From NCBI GenBank assembly GCA_933207985.1, contig OW240913.1:324735700-324799699 (forward strand): a DNA stretch of 64,000 nucleotides. The letters are read 5' to 3'. The notes beneath the pieces were generated by a model, which worked only from the letters and a program-made list of their open reading frames with translations, was not told the origin of the DNA and searched no databases. Each line of letters starts with the position of its first letter. The stretch's first letter is position 1. Position numbers and translations under genes: made by a program. The DNA comes from Pelobates cultripes. Its lineage: Eukaryota > Chordata > Amphibia > Anura > Pelobatidae. This document shows, in pieces, positions 1-12,329 of this stretch.

Positions 1-2334
1 TGAAACGCCAGGAGCAAATGGATTCCCAAATTCCTACTATAAAAAGTACCCAAAGGAATTAGCCCCTCATTTATTGAAAAAATATTATTATGAAGCCACT
101 ACTACAGGGTCTTTACCATCTGAAATATTACTAGCTACAGTAGTTACTATTCCAAAACCCGATAAGTCTCCAGATATGTGTAAGAATTATCATCCCATAT
201 TTTATTGAACATGGATGCAAACATTTATGCGAAGATTTTAGCGAATAGATTAAGTAGCATTTTGCCGTCCATTATCAATAATGATCAAACAGGGTTTGTC
301 CAGGGAAGACAGGGATCAGATAACATTAGAAAGCTTTCATTAATTTTAGAGTATCTCTGAGGGACCAGTGGGGGCGGTCTGCTTTTGGCACTAGATGCAG
401 AAAAGGCTTTTGACCACCTCAGCTGAGACAAATATTACAGGCAAATGGCTTCCCCTTTAGTTGATTACACAAATTTTTGCTTTATATTCCTGTCCATCTA
501 CGCAAGTCATGCAAGAAGGGTTCTTTTCCAGCCCCTTTACTATCACCAACAGGAGAAGACAGGGATGTCCGCTATCCCCTGTACTGGATGTCCTCGCTTT
601 GGAGCCTCTACTATGTGCCATTAGACAACATTCATCTATTCATGGTATAACATTGAAAGGCACACAATATAACATCAGCGCATTTGCAGACGATATTTTG
701 CTCTATGTCACGGACCCCCTAGAAACTCTCCCTTTTCTTATGGGTTTTATTAAGGAATATGGCCTATATTCATTTTACTCTTTAAATACCATAAAAACAC
801 AGGCTTTGGGATTGGGGCTATTCCCCTTGGTGATGACTACTTTGCAACTCACATATAACTTTGAATGGAGGAAGGACAATCTAAAATATTTAGGATTACT
901 CTTCACAAAGAAAGTCAATGATCTTTATACGAGCAATTATGTTAGAGTTTGGAGGGAATGCCAAATTATTTTGAAAAAATGAGGCTCCCTTTTTCTGACC
1001 TGGACAGAAAGAAGAGTGGCAATATAAATGTCAATACTTCCAAAGTTACAATATATTTTTCTTACTGTGCCATTAAATATACCTCAATCTTATTTCAAAA
1101 AAATTCAAAAGGATATCACCAACTTAATTTGGGCTGGTGGCAAGCCTCGGGTATCATTGAAACTTTTAAGGGCGCCGATTAAGGCAGGTGGATTGGCAGA
1201 TCCGGATATCCGTACCTATTACCACGCATCAATACTTGCATCTGTTTTGGCCCACTTCCTTGAAACACAATCACCTCCACAATGGGTGAAGATGGAACAA
1301 CAATTGTTGAAACCATATGAAATTCCCCACATTTTGTGGCTACCAAAATCACTTTTGATGGCAGTCCCGGCTCAAGTAGCATTAGCAATTCAACTGTGGG
1401 ATACCCAAAGAACTAAGTTAAGTAGTAATAACCGAATCTCCAGGGCAACCCCTCTAAAGGCTCTCATGTATTGTATCCCCACATTTCATGCCAGGCCATG
1501 GCATGAAAATGGCCTCACACATCTCTTCCATCTCTATACTGGGACAAAATTAAAAGACTTTTCCACTCTTATGATTGAATATAATATTCCCTTGACTTAC
1601 CAATTTTCATATCACCAACTGCAATCCTTCTTACACACTAACACAATCCAACCACTTTTACAACAATCAGAAGCCACTGCTCTTACAGTATGGGAATGTA
1701 TAAGTATTAATAGATGGCTAAGCCAAATTCCATGTGTTATCGCCTACTTCTGGAATATTTACCATTCTCAGAAACTGTCCCAGCAAAACACTGGGCTATG
1801 GACCTAATGGGTGAAATTACGCAGAAACAATGGAACATAATATCAGATACCCCTAAGAAATATTTTAAATCCGCTACATTGCTAGAGCAACAAAGTAAAA
1901 TGCTATATAGATGGTACATGGTACCGGAGAGAATTCATAAGATGTTCCCCAATAGCTCTCCGAGTTGCTGAAGGTGTAATGCCTCTAGAGGATCAGTGCT
2001 CCACATATGGTGGCAATGTATACAGATTCTTCCTTTTTGGGGCTCCGTGGGAGTATTTATACAAAAATGTATGAAACTTAAATTGCCCCATAGTCCACTC
2101 ATGTACCTTTTTATTAAATATCCCAGCTGAGGTGCCTCCACAAGAGAAAAAAACGAATATACCATGTTGCCCTCACAGCCCAAACCTTAATAGCTCGGGT
2201 TTGGAAATCCCAGCATATTCCCTCGGTGTTGACCCTAGAAACTGAGCTGGACAACCAAAGAATATATGAACGTTTCTTTAATAGTAGAACGGTTCTGGTG
2301 TACCTAATGTACCACACAGGAGAGAGGGAGACAG
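1..2334 (+). pseudogene. Tx1/L1-like non-LTR retrotransposon ORF2 relic (reverse transcriptase and C-terminal region)
   Basis: A decayed reverse transcriptase of the L1/Tx1 group enters from the left edge. The window opens in frame with a PGANGFPNSYYKKY-type segment, followed by LVTIPKPDK-like and NMDANIYAKILANRLS segments. Motif A reads LDAEKAFDHLS near 388-423, motif B RQGCPLSPVL near 558-590, and the catalytic box FADDILLYV near 685-710. The C-terminal region (1028-1807) holds the MSILPKLQYIF and FKKIQKDITNLIWAGGKPRVSLK blocks, and a CCHC-like knuckle (C-x2-C, then LHIWWQC) lies at 1965-2022. At least three frame changes and several Trp-to-TGA stops, including one inside the knuckle, show it is dead. 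The endonuclease domain would lie left of the window. Host role is none; it would have driven target-primed reverse transcription. Confidence 0.88.
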
Positions 2335-2479
2335 ACTAGCACTAAGCTGCTCGAAAACTGGTAATGATAGGGATTCACTAAAAACCTATATAGAACAAGG
2401 GAAAAGAACTCTCTAGAAGAGTGGGAATACCAGGAGCTGGCTAGGTGACTAATGGCTAAAATACTACTACATAGAGAAT

Positions 2480-3440
2480 AAAAATATAAATATATATATA
2501 TATGGTACTATGCCTTTAAATCTGGAATGGACAAAGTATCCCTATAAATGTGCAAAAATGTGAATAAAGGTGCTATGAGTGAAGATCTCAAATAAACGGG
2601 ATATCCCTTTAAATATGCAAAAATACAAAGAGAATGCTGCTATACCTTTAAATGTCCTTTAAGAGTGTGCAAACACGCAAAGCAGTGCTATATAGGGGGG
2701 GTGATAAATTAAAAAAAACAACAACAAAAAAAAACGTATGTATATATATAAATAAATAAATAAATACATAAATGCAAAAAGGGGAAAGATGAGAGACCAA
2801 ATTCTCTGCTGGATGACCAAAAAATATGTATGAAACTGGTGTCTATATCCCAAACAACATGAGGGATAAATGATACCTGTTGCAAATAATATACTTAGTA
2901 AAAGATAGAAGTAAAAAATAATAAGCTATACAGTACAAGGAACTGTTAGCTTTAGGCAATAAAAATGAAAACAATATATCGCTGGAAAACTGAAGCATAA
3001 AACTGGATCACTTCATATAAGAAAAAATGCCAGTTTATTGAATATATTAAAATAACTTTGGAAAAAGTTAAATATAAAAATACAGGTCACACTAGATTCA
3101 GAAATGCATTACCAGACTGATGCATTGAGAAATAACAGCAAGGACCTTTGGATTGTTAAGGATGGATACGGATTGTGATGATTCAATATACAGCTGCCGG
3201 TGAGGATGGCTTGTGTCTGTGAGCACATCCCAAGCAGGAGCCTCACTTCAGGGTACGTGCAGGACAGATGCCTCCGGTGGCGGTATTTTCCAAACAGGTC
3301 CTGCGTGTGGAGATTAGTGGTGCTGCTGGTACATGCGTCTGATCCCGTGTGTTGCTGGAATGCCTGTCTTACGCGTTTCGTAGGGAATGGGCCCTACTTC
3401 ATCAGAGACATAATAGTGTCTAGTGTTTCTTTAATAGTAT
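2480..3440. repeat. Dispersed repeat interrupting the L1 relic, with an ACGCGTTTCG/CATCAG core
   Basis: Between the end of the L1 coding homology and an L1-like A-rich 3' end lies about 1 kb of AT-rich sequence with short direct repeats (cctttaaat at several places) and, at 3369-3412, the core acgcgtttcg, a short stem (gtaggg/ccctac) and cttcatcag. The same type of core sits in the loop of the foldback at 59.9-61.6 kb. Boundaries and superfamily are not resolved. An open frame at 3200-3460 crosses it but resembles no protein I know. Confidence 0.4.
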
Positions 3441-3772
3441 TTATCCCTCTTCCAGAGTGACTTTAGCAACCTGGGAGTTGAGGGACACATGGAGATTGGC
3501 GCATTCAAAAGGATAAAATCTTGTAACAACTATAGTCGGATAATAACAACATATACTAAATCCATGGCAAAATGCAAAATATAAAAGTAAATTTTGGACA
3601 GAAGTGATTACAAATGTACTAATGTTTAACGGTACTATCAAACCATTGTCAAATATTACCTTTACCCCTTCCACTTTTTTTTCTTTTTGTATCCCCTCCC
3701 CCCTTTTTTAAGTATTGTTTTAAAGTTGGGGGGAAAAAAACAATAAAAATTATCATATTTAAAAAAAATAAA
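3441..3772 (+). mobile_element. Probable 3' UTR and A-rich end of the L1-like element
   Basis: T-rich then A-rich sequence with a caataaaaatt signal near 3741 and an A-run ending near 3772 looks like the 3' end of an L1 element. Its position downstream of the ORF2 relic fits one element split by an inserted repeat. The link is inference from order and orientation. Confidence 0.4.
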
Positions 3773-3826
3773 AAAATTGGGCAGACTAGTTGGGTTCTTA
3801 TCTGCCGTCACATTCTACGTTTGCCC
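3773..3826 (+). mobile_element. CR1 3'-tail fragment
   Basis: About 54 bp match the 3' tail of the CR1 copy at 27540-27607: ttgggcagactag, then ttcttatctgccgtcacatt. It joins directly to the A-run of the preceding L1-like end. Only the tail is present, as expected from severe 5' truncation. Confidence 0.75.
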
Positions 3827-6800
3827 AAGAGCCTCCATGTCCCCAGCCACCTCCCTTTTATTAAAACAACAGAAATAAAAATATGAATAATGGATGTAAC
3901 ATTTTTTAAGAATTGCAATTGTCATACAAAGTAATTTCCGACTAGTATTTACTGTATGATCACAACATTTCAATAACTCTGGCACATTTAAATAATTATA
4001 ACATAACATAATAACATTATTCTCTCATCTGCATTTTTATTCTTTTAAGGTTAATATTTCAGTTAGTGGAACTCAGTTTATGAGTTCTAATGAAGCAAGA
4101 TTCTAGTTTTTATGGAACCGTAATAAAATAGTCACTTTCCACTTCACTGTTCAAGAGATTAAATGGGTTTTGCATAATATCTTTAAACTTGTCCACAAAT
4201 GAGCATCTTACATATTATTTATTTTATAAGGCCCATCTGTCCTGTTATAAACATCAAAACTACAGTTCATTAATCCTTAGATTTTTTTTTTAACTTCCAG
4301 TTGAGATGTTAACTTGGAAAATAAATTCTCATTGAGTTTTCCACGTTCAGAAGAATGGCATGTTCCTATGGGAGACAGTAAATTGAAAATAAGGCTGTTT
4401 CAGTTGGCCTACAGGATATGCCTGCAAATGTAGACATATTGAAATGGTGAAAAAATCTGTTTGTGCCCATTCATATAAATTGAATGAATTAGAATGTTCT
4501 ACAGCCCTTGGGAACGGTGGCTAGATTTAGAAAAGAAGGCAGGAAGAATAGGATGGATTTGAAATAAGTACATTTAAGTGAAGCTGAAGGCTTTCTTTCC
4601 TCCCTGTGGTTTAATTGCATATTCCACTCGGCTCCACAATAAGGAAAAAAAAAAAACGTGACTCTCTGTTGCAGTGCTTCTCTTTAAACAGGTGTGAGCA
4701 GCGAGCGGATCTTTTAACTCCTTTTAATGAGATTTTTTTTAATGCTTAAGCAGCATTTTTTGGTATTTCTAAATTTTTTTAAAATTTTTTTGTATTTTCC
4801 GTTAACTCTGGTACTTTTCCAACTTTGTTACTCAGACTAAAATGTGCAATTGTCCACCATAGCCTGTTTAGTAATTAAACCTCCCACGTGCAGTTCATTG
4901 AAAGTGGTATTTTCCGTGTGTAAAGGTGGTTGCGTGTGATCATGATAGCCACTTCAGAACAGCTGGAGGTGATTACTTTTAAGTATGCGAAAGGCATTGT
5001 AGCATTGTCTTTAACTATCTTTCCCCCCGAGCTAATTTCTTACATATATACTCTTTTCTCCTCTGTCTCCTTTTCCATCCATTTCCCCCATCATACCTCA
5101 TTCTTTTCTATGAATTTCTGCAACTTTATTAGGTCCTCTCATCCTCAGTAGTTCTGCTAACCTACTTTTATTGCCACTGCTGTCTGATTTGGAATCTTTA
5201 TTTGTTGATTTTTTTTCTTGTGTGCCTCGGACCATTGATATGTCTACTCTCCCTATCTGTCTCTCTCTATCTCGTCTCTATGATTCTCTATAATACACAT
5301 TAGTTTCTCATCTTTTACTTATTGTTTTACGTTCTCCTGCCCTTTCTCCCTCTCTGCCCATCTTCAATCTTTTAAATCTGAAAATGTTAAATGTAATCAA
5401 ATATTTTATCTATTGACCTAAATATAATACCAAGGGGTTAACTTAAGGGCTTCCTAGAATGTGCATCTAATAATGCGAATATAATCTTGCTTTGTGTCTC
5501 CGTAAATGTATTTGATTTCTTTTAGTTGAATGATATGTTAATATACAAAAACTACAGCAAGTAGGATTCTAATGAGACATGATGCATTAATACAAAGTGT
5601 ATATTATATCTAAATGTTTAAACGGATGGAAATATTGACGGGTGGAAACATAATTCTGTTTTTCTGCTGAATGTTGATGAAATGCAGAAATACATATTTC
5701 AATGCAGCATAATTTTCATCCACCCATCTAGAAAATATGAGCGTTAATGTTCCCTTTGCTTAATAACTTTGCCATCCTTCTTTACCCTAGGGATGAAATT
5801 CTCGTTGGATTTTTTTTTAACCTTTGAATGCACTTACAGGAAAAATAATAAATCGAGTTAAATGTAATATTTTTTCCCCTTTGCACGTTACATTGTATCC
5901 AATGGCAATATATCTCAAATGCTCACAGACCACCAACTGTCAAGAGTACAGCCTATTAAAAGACCTCTCCTGGCCAACTCCACTGAATGTCCTACTTTAA
6001 TTTCCACATGATCAATAGCATGTGGTTAAGAGTACCAATAAGTGAAAGGTTTAGTGCACATTTTCTAGAGATGCTGCCAATTTTTAGTTTGGTAAAAACC
6101 AGAGTGAAAATCTTTCCTTTGAAAAAGCAAGGAGGAAAGACGAATGAATTGCTTGGTTTGGAGAGCCGTTTATTGTGTTGTCCTCTCCAAGACCACCAGT
6201 TAAGTGCCCTCTCCCCCTTCTTTCAGATGTTATAGCCCTTAACTTATCATCGGTGCCAGAAAAATCAGTGCAATAGGTTGTTGCTGTTCTGGCAGTGGAA
6301 ACTTATTTTGCCAATTTAAGGAATGCTAAACTGTAGACTGTAGGCATTCCCATATTTTACTCTTTGTCTTTTATGTTCTGTCTAGATTTTTTTCCCCCTA
6401 AACTTTCCTCTTTTGCTGCGTACTTATTGACATAATGAAGATGCATTATCGTCCAACACCTAACTCATAAGCCTCTCTTATAAAACAAGTTTCCTGTATT
6501 CACCCTTTAGTGAATCGGTATTTAACCCTAAATAATGCATCTACCGATAGCTACACCTCAGTAATTCGTATGGATTTAACAGCAAATCTCAGGTTTTAGA
6601 AATTATTTTCCTATGAATATAGTACTTGAACTGCAGACATCCACATTACAAAAAAAAAGTTAATGGCTCACTCAATGTGCATTTTATATTATGTTATCGT
6701 TATATATGCGACTAGATGGAATACTGGATTGATTATTCTCCATAATTGGGTTTCACTATTAACGACAGCTTTATAGAACGTAAAACTGTATCGGTGGGGA

Positions 6801-7400
6801 ATTTTTAATGTTGGTTTCCGCTTAATAAGTACCCTAGTTGGGAGTTATTAGCTAACAGAGGAGATGGTGATGGTTCTAGATCGCAAACACTCAAAAAACA
6901 CTTTTGTCCCTACTTGGCAGTCAAATTATAACATGTATCATTTAAAATATTTTTTAATAATTTGACTACATTCTACACTGGATTGTTTTAAACAAACAGA
7001 TTAATAATAATAATAAATAATTATAATTAGGTCATTATAGTGGAAGTGCCACTTCACAAGAAGTGAGATTTCATTGTTCCCCCGCTCCAGTAAATGCTTT
7101 TTCAGTGTTTGTTGGGGTGAATAAAGGAATGGAGGTAAGTTTAAAAAAAACAATGCAATGTGCCAACTTAATAGTGACATTTCTAGTTCATTATTATGAA
7201 TGTCCATGATAAAAATATTTTGAAAATATATTAGAAAATGTACCATGAATTAGTGTACATTGTGCTTTTTATACAGCTTACCCCTACAGATGAGTTAAAC
7301 ATTATGCCAGAAAAGAAAAAAGAAATCACATTAAATACACCGATGTAAAAAAATAAAAGTGGTGGAAAATTATTTTTGTGAAATCTCGAACTGCTGTAAC
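3827..7400. other. No gene seen; AT-rich unassigned sequence
   Basis: No open frame resembles a known protein and no terminal repeats were recognised. The stretch has poly-T and poly-A runs, a CT-rich patch at 5030-5370 and a short ATT-rich simple run near 7005-7025. It is the longest tract in the window without an obvious transposon, so it is where old unique or conserved noncoding sequence could lie; nothing in the sequence alone proves that. Confidence 0.5.
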
Positions 7401-7479
7401 AATATAATGGACATTACATATTCAAATGTAAAACAAAAGAAATTCAACGCTTGTAAAATACTGATATAGTTCGATAGGC

Positions 7480-8400
7480 AGCTTATTTACCAAACGCTTA
7501 ACATATTTCACCATTAACTGGCTTTATAAAAAAAAAATCAAAAAAATCTGATAAAGCCAATTAGTAGTAAAACGCGTTAAGTGTATCTATATATTGTTTC
7601 ATTTTATTTGTTTTGTTTTATATATTACATTTTATCGTTTTCTTTATAAAAGTACTTTTTAAATGGACCTGACTTTTTTTAATGGACCTGACTATTTGCT
7701 GCTGGATTCCTGAGCAGCATATCATTGGTGGGGATAAATACCACCTTTGCTATTGGATTAAGCAAACTTTGCACTACCACAAGAGAGTAGGTTTTCTAAT
7801 TATGTTACTTTTACACTCTACTTTTATAGTGTGGACTATTGTGGTTTTATTTATCTTTTATACATATATACTGAGAGAGATCTACATAACCTATATCCTA
7901 GAGTGGGGATCATACCACTTCACACTATATTAGTGGAGCCAGCTCCATAATGTGAGGGTTTATGTTTATACTTAGCAAAAAACAACAACAAATTAATGTG
8001 CCAGGAGAGGCTCCAAGTGGGGGGGAGTTAACCCACAATAATGTGATTATGCTATAAAATGGACAGAAATTAGAGTCTCTCCAATAAATACAAAATAGAA
8101 CAACTTTGTTAAAATACACAAAAAAATTGGAATAGGAGACAATAAATTGCACATTAAAAAGCCATGAGGCTGAGGTTTGTGTTGGGGTTAGTTAGAGATG
8201 GTTTTAGAAAAAAGTAAATCACTATAGGTTAAGAATAACTTAAACTATCAGACTATACTACATTATATCCTAAGTCTGGGATCATTCCGCCCCAAGCGTT
8301 CAAGTTGGAGCTGAATCTAAGCTCCCTAAAAGAGTGAGTGCACATTTTATCTACCTCCATTTTCTTGTCGGTTCATATATCTGATGAGGTGCTACACCAA
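7480..8400. repeat. Dispersed repeat mosaic with AACGCGTTAAG motif and two related blocks
   Basis: A stem formed by tggctttat and ataaagcca (around 7518-7560) precedes aaacgcgttaag at 7570. Two related blocks follow: one near 7898-7950 (cctagagtggggatcat, then tggagccagctcc) and one near 8265-8325 (cctaagtctgggatcatt, then ggagctgaatctaagctcc). The layout resembles the other CGCGTT-bearing dispersed repeats here. Open frames at 7682-7933 and 8338-8673 are not recognisable. Confidence 0.35.
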
Positions 8401-8507
8401 CCCTTTTGTTTTATATATTCAAATGTGTTAGTCTATGTTTTGATGTTTAAGGTTCCCTCTAATAACCTAGAAAACTCAATTTCCTGTATAGGTTGTAGTG
8501 TTGAAAC

Positions 8508-8542
8508 TACCCTGGTCCCTGGTCCCTGGTCCCTGGTCCCTG
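8508..8542 (+). repeat. Short tandem repeat, 7-bp unit CCTGGTC
   Basis: About four to five head-to-tail copies of ccctggt lie here. The array is too short to call a satellite. Confidence 0.85.
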
Positions 8543-8930
8543 TCTGTCTGCATTGTTTGGCTTATATCGCTTTTAGACATCCACAACGATCAGTGGTGGA
8601 ACTTTTACCTACTCCTTTGTTGTTAAAGATCTGTTTAACATATGCATGCAGGTTGTGGTGCATGGTGCACTAGTCCCTACATATGAGCCATGGCTCCATG
8701 AATATTTGATAAAATAGGAGATGGCAGTACAAAGCGTCATTCACAAGACGGTGGTCGTGGCTATGAATATACTGGTATAAGCTAGGTTATAACTGCTATC
8801 ATCATTTCCTCTCATCCAATGTGATTAGTGGAACTATGGCTAAGGAACTACTTACCCCTATCAGACCAGATTAATAGGCTCTTGAGTAAATATAAAATAA
8901 TGGAGTAACTTCCAACATTGCATAGTTTAA

Positions 8931-9325
8931 AGATGCTCATGACACCTAAACTATTTCAGTAGGGAAGCCAATTGGAGATGCTGATTGGTGAAGCGCTTTG
9001 AGCATGTGCAATAGCTTCCCAATTCTTTCCTATGGAAACTTGATAATCTCAGCCATAGGGGTCAGCCAGCCACGTCGAGACTGACATAGCGTGGGAAAAA
9101 AGGTGCGTAAAAACACCTTTCCCATGTGATTGGATGGTCGGTCACCTAAACAGACCCACTCATTGACAGACACACACACACACACACACACTCACTCAAT
9201 AACAGTCTGTGACACACACTCACTGAAAGATAGACACACAAGCAGCATACAAACATGCGTGTTTGCTCTAAGTGGACGCCAGCCTACTCCACAGATGGAT
9301 GGTGAGTAATTAAGTAGGGTCCTTT
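8931..9325. mobile_element. Probable TTAA-flanked MITE, decayed
   Basis: TTAA at 8927-8930 is followed by agatgctcatgacacctaaac, a degraded version of the AGGGACACTATAGTCACC end seen in intact copies. A possible right end (gggtcctttaa) sits near 9315-9327. Inside are a (CA)n run at 9170-9192 and CACT-rich sequence. Right boundary uncertain. Confidence 0.35.
9170..9235 (+). repeat. (CA)n-rich microsatellite
   Basis: A run of about 11 CA units is followed by degenerate CACT/CACA sequence. Confidence 0.85.
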
Positions 9326-9329
9326 AAAT

Positions 9330-9580
9330 ATGTGTTTTTTGAGATTGTACACTTGAAAAATACTCTTAAATGGTCGAAACGCTGATTATTTTGTAGACAG
9401 AAATTATGTATTCTTGATTGATTTTTTTCAATAAATGCACCAATCACCTTTAACCTAAGACCTGCAAGTGCATCCTATCTATTTTTCCTTTTATGCCACA
9501 TACTTCAACTTGGGATATTTGCACCCAGGCAAGAAGTACTTTATATCTATATGTTGGTGGAGTGCCAGCAGACTTCTATT
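9330..9580. repeat. Dispersed repeat with GTCGAAACG core
   Basis: The block contains tggtcgaaacgctgatt near 9373 and ttcaataaatgcaccaatc near 9429. It resembles the family of dispersed repeats here that carry a CGAAACGC/GCGTTTCG core. No termini resolved. Confidence 0.3.
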
Positions 9581-9581
9581 G

Positions 9582-9582
9582 G

Positions 9583-9618
<36 letters not shown>

Positions 9619-9622
9619 TTTA
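9582..9622 (+). repeat. (AT)n microsatellite followed by poly-T
   Basis: About 14 AT units are followed by an 11-12 base T run. Confidence 0.9.
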
Positions 9623-9659
9623 AATCAATGGGACTATTCCAAGGGGGAATGAGCCTGGA

Positions 9660-10345
9660 GCTTCAGCTCCATTAACCCATGTGTTAATCTGCCTCTGGTA
9701 ATTCATAGTTTGTAAGCTTACACAGGAGTTCAAATTTATAAATCAGCATTTCTCTTATAGGTGGTGATTCTATGATTCCCTTATATTCATACCCTTAAAT
9801 CGAAGACACTAACCCTTCTGGTTGATCCATATTATTCTCAAAATTCTAATTTGAATTTTCCTTTACTCATGAAAGTGGTCTATAATGTATCAAATAACTC
9901 TATATTTATTTAAAATGGTTTATATAAATAAAATCTTAAACTATTAATCTTATAAATCTCTGTTGATTTGTTCCCTTTCATTTTGACAATTTGAATTAAA
10001 AAAAACAACATAATTTTCAAGTAAATGTCAATTCAAATTAATACATTTTAATGGCAATTAAAAGAGTGTTCTGAGTTTCCAACATGTGCTGCCAAAATGC
10101 ATTTTTACTTGATAAGTCAGTTCTATAACTACTTATTACGTATAATGTGAATATGTTTAGAATTGTACAGAAAAATAAGCCATAACTGCCTGAATTAATG
10201 GCATCCTGTGTTTCTAAATATTACCTATAAGTATCTAAAAGGATTTAAAAGATATTTTTTAAAGGAGGTGATTAAGGGAGGTCTTGATTAATTTTCACCT
10301 GTATGGCCTTCTGTGCACCCTTTATAACTCAGAGTAAAACGCTCA
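9660..10345. other. No gene seen
   Basis: AT-rich sequence with no recognisable coding homology, terminal repeat or RNA gene. Confidence 0.5.
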
Positions 10346-10440
10346 CAGGGTTATTCACTAAAGTGGGAATTGAAAGGGATTTTCAAATTTAAGGACAAGG
10401 TAGCTGAACTGGAACCTGGGGATTATACACAGGTTGTGAC
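10346..10440 (+). mobile_element. MITE fragment, CAGGGTTATTCACTA family
   Basis: Begins cagggttattcactaaag and continues with the ttcaaatttaagg and tagctgaactgg blocks shared with copies at 11.86, 38.87, 56.76 and 58.04 kb. The right inverted end is not found, so this is a left-end fragment. Confidence 0.55.
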
Positions 10441-10970
10441 AAATGTTGGTGTAGATATGTTAAACAACACTAATAATGAAAAGTAGTAAAATAGTATTTA
10501 CAAAATAGTCCTAATTCAATTGATAACAGAATTCTTGATAGGGGAGGTGAAGTACAGCAGGTATTGTAGTGTGTTCACCAGCTTATGCAGATTCCGTAAT
10601 ATGATATGAGAAGAATGGCAAAATAGTGTAATATTGTATATGACAGAGGTGAGGAATAGAGTATTAGAAAATACACTCACAAACAAGGAGCTATACATTA
10701 ACTCTTGTGTATCAGCGTCTGACAGTACAATCCTTGTCATGGATATGTAGTAGGTAATCACTCATAATCTTTGAAGGAACACAGGTATGTATAGTGGCAC
10801 CTTCACAACATGCACAAAAACAAAGAGCTTACACTTCAGCTCTTAGTCAAAGCATGGAGCGGTATAATCCGCACTCACGGATATTCCTTTGGGTGAGTGT
10901 TCTTTCGTATTTGTTCAATATACTTATAGTAAAGATAGAAATACAAAAAATAGTGTTCTCTGTTTGAAGT
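10430..10970. repeat. Dispersed repeat related to the block at 33.6-33.9 kb
   Basis: The text atagtgtaatattgt ... acactcaca ... ggagctatac has a counterpart at 33600-33860 (atagtgtaatactgt ... gcgctcaca ... tcaagctctg). The similarity is patchy but ordered, so I read them as two old copies of one family. No protein seen on either strand. Confidence 0.35.
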
Positions 10971-11002
10971 GGAAATATAGCTTAAACATTTTAATGAAAT
11001 GC

Positions 11003-11073
11003 ACTTACATTAAAAGGAGCATAAACATGCTCGGTGGCATGTAGCACGTGTATGCTCCTTTAAATATAAGTAA
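11003..11073. repeat. Small TTAA-bounded hairpin
   Basis: Imperfect arms of about 29 bp (aaaggagcata with tatgctccttt at the core) surround a loop near 11031-11041. TTAA occurs at 11010-11013 and 11060-11063, giving a 46-bp miniature element between them. Confidence 0.55.
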
Positions 11074-11099
11074 GTAGTGTGACCTACTATCTTTATTTT

Positions 11100-11860
11100 A
11101 CATCTAGGTCCTATATTTAGAGTTACGTAAGTTAGAGTTTAATCCAAAGCCACTAAAGCACTAACTGACTCACTGATAATAAATTGTGGCTTTCTGGATA
11201 AAATGTTGAGAGCAACTGGGCATGTGTAGAATGTAAGTCTTTTTTGAAATGTGTCCAATCAGAGAGCACATCAGACATGTTCAGTATGCTCTTAGTAGTG
11301 ATTATTTAACTGCTCCATTTGATCTCCAGCAGGGAGTCAGGAGTGGCTGCCCAGTCTATGATAGCTAATTGGTCTTAAAATCTCAGCTAACTGCATTACT
11401 TACAAAATAGCACAAATTTAGTGCACTGAGCTTGTAATGCAAAGGGTGTGAGTTAAAGGGGAAGGACTCTTTTTTTTCTGTTCATTCTGTGTACATCAGA
11501 TACAAGGGGTGTGATTTCAATCCCTGCATTCTTCTGATTTTTTTTTCTGCTCATCCTTCTAAGTTTATACAAGTGTAATTTGTAAGTAAACTTTGCGGAC
11601 ACCTACCTTAACTTATCCTGCATCCGGTGTCCACGGTTCTGAAGCTCTGCATCTGTACACACCCTCAGACACCCCTGCCAGCATTTCTGACACTTGACAT
11701 TGTAACCACACCTCATGACATCATTGCCGATGCCCACTCACTATCACTATATGAGGGCATGGCTATCAATTAACGCCCCTTATCTATATATATACCTGAT
11801 TTTAGTAGCTGTCCTGTGTCTGTGTGAGTGTATGTTAAAAATGTGTTCAATAAACACTTT
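11100..11860. other. No gene seen
   Basis: No recognisable coding homology. The part at 11590-11830 has more C-rich sequence and a tatatatacc box near 11788, which could be an old LTR or MITE, but I cannot place ends. Confidence 0.4.
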
Positions 11861-12010
11861 CAGTAGTAGTCACTAAAGTAAGAATTCAAAGTGAATTTCC
11901 AAGCTAAGCTAAAGTAGCCAAACTGGTAGCTACTGGTTCTCTAACAAGTTTGGCTATTTTTACCATGAATTTGAAACTCACTTTATATTCTCACTTTATT
12001 TAATAGCCCT
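11861..12010. mobile_element. MITE, CAGGGTTATTCACTA family, near complete
   Basis: The left end is cagtagtagtcactaaag; the right end is tctcactttatttaatag then ccct, its inverted counterpart. Inner arms pair aattcaaagtgaattt with aaactcactttatatt. At 150 bp it is almost all inverted repeat and encodes nothing. Confidence 0.7.
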
Positions 12011-12329
12011 TCATGTGCCGTGTTCATAGTGTAGGGTAATCAGTCAAGATTCCTTTTCTTTCAACCCAGGGTTGAGTCCTTTCTATCATGTGTAATCTCT
12101 TTTTATATATCAACTAGTTAGAGCAATAGTAACGTCGCTGAAGACAGGTGGTGGAGTCAAATTGTATGGGTGAAGTTTGGTGGCCCACCATCTTTAATAT
12201 ATATATATATATCTGCTGCAGTTAATCACAGATTTATAAAATTTTAACTTGTATAAAAAGATCTTTTGTTTCTGGAAGAAAGATTACTAGTAAGATTGCA
12301 GAACCGATACATGCTTTCATCATAAATGC

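Noticed and set aside
7001..7246. 81-codon minus-strand frame
   Set aside because: AT-rich sequence, no recognisable motif, ends in a Tyr run from ATA repeats.
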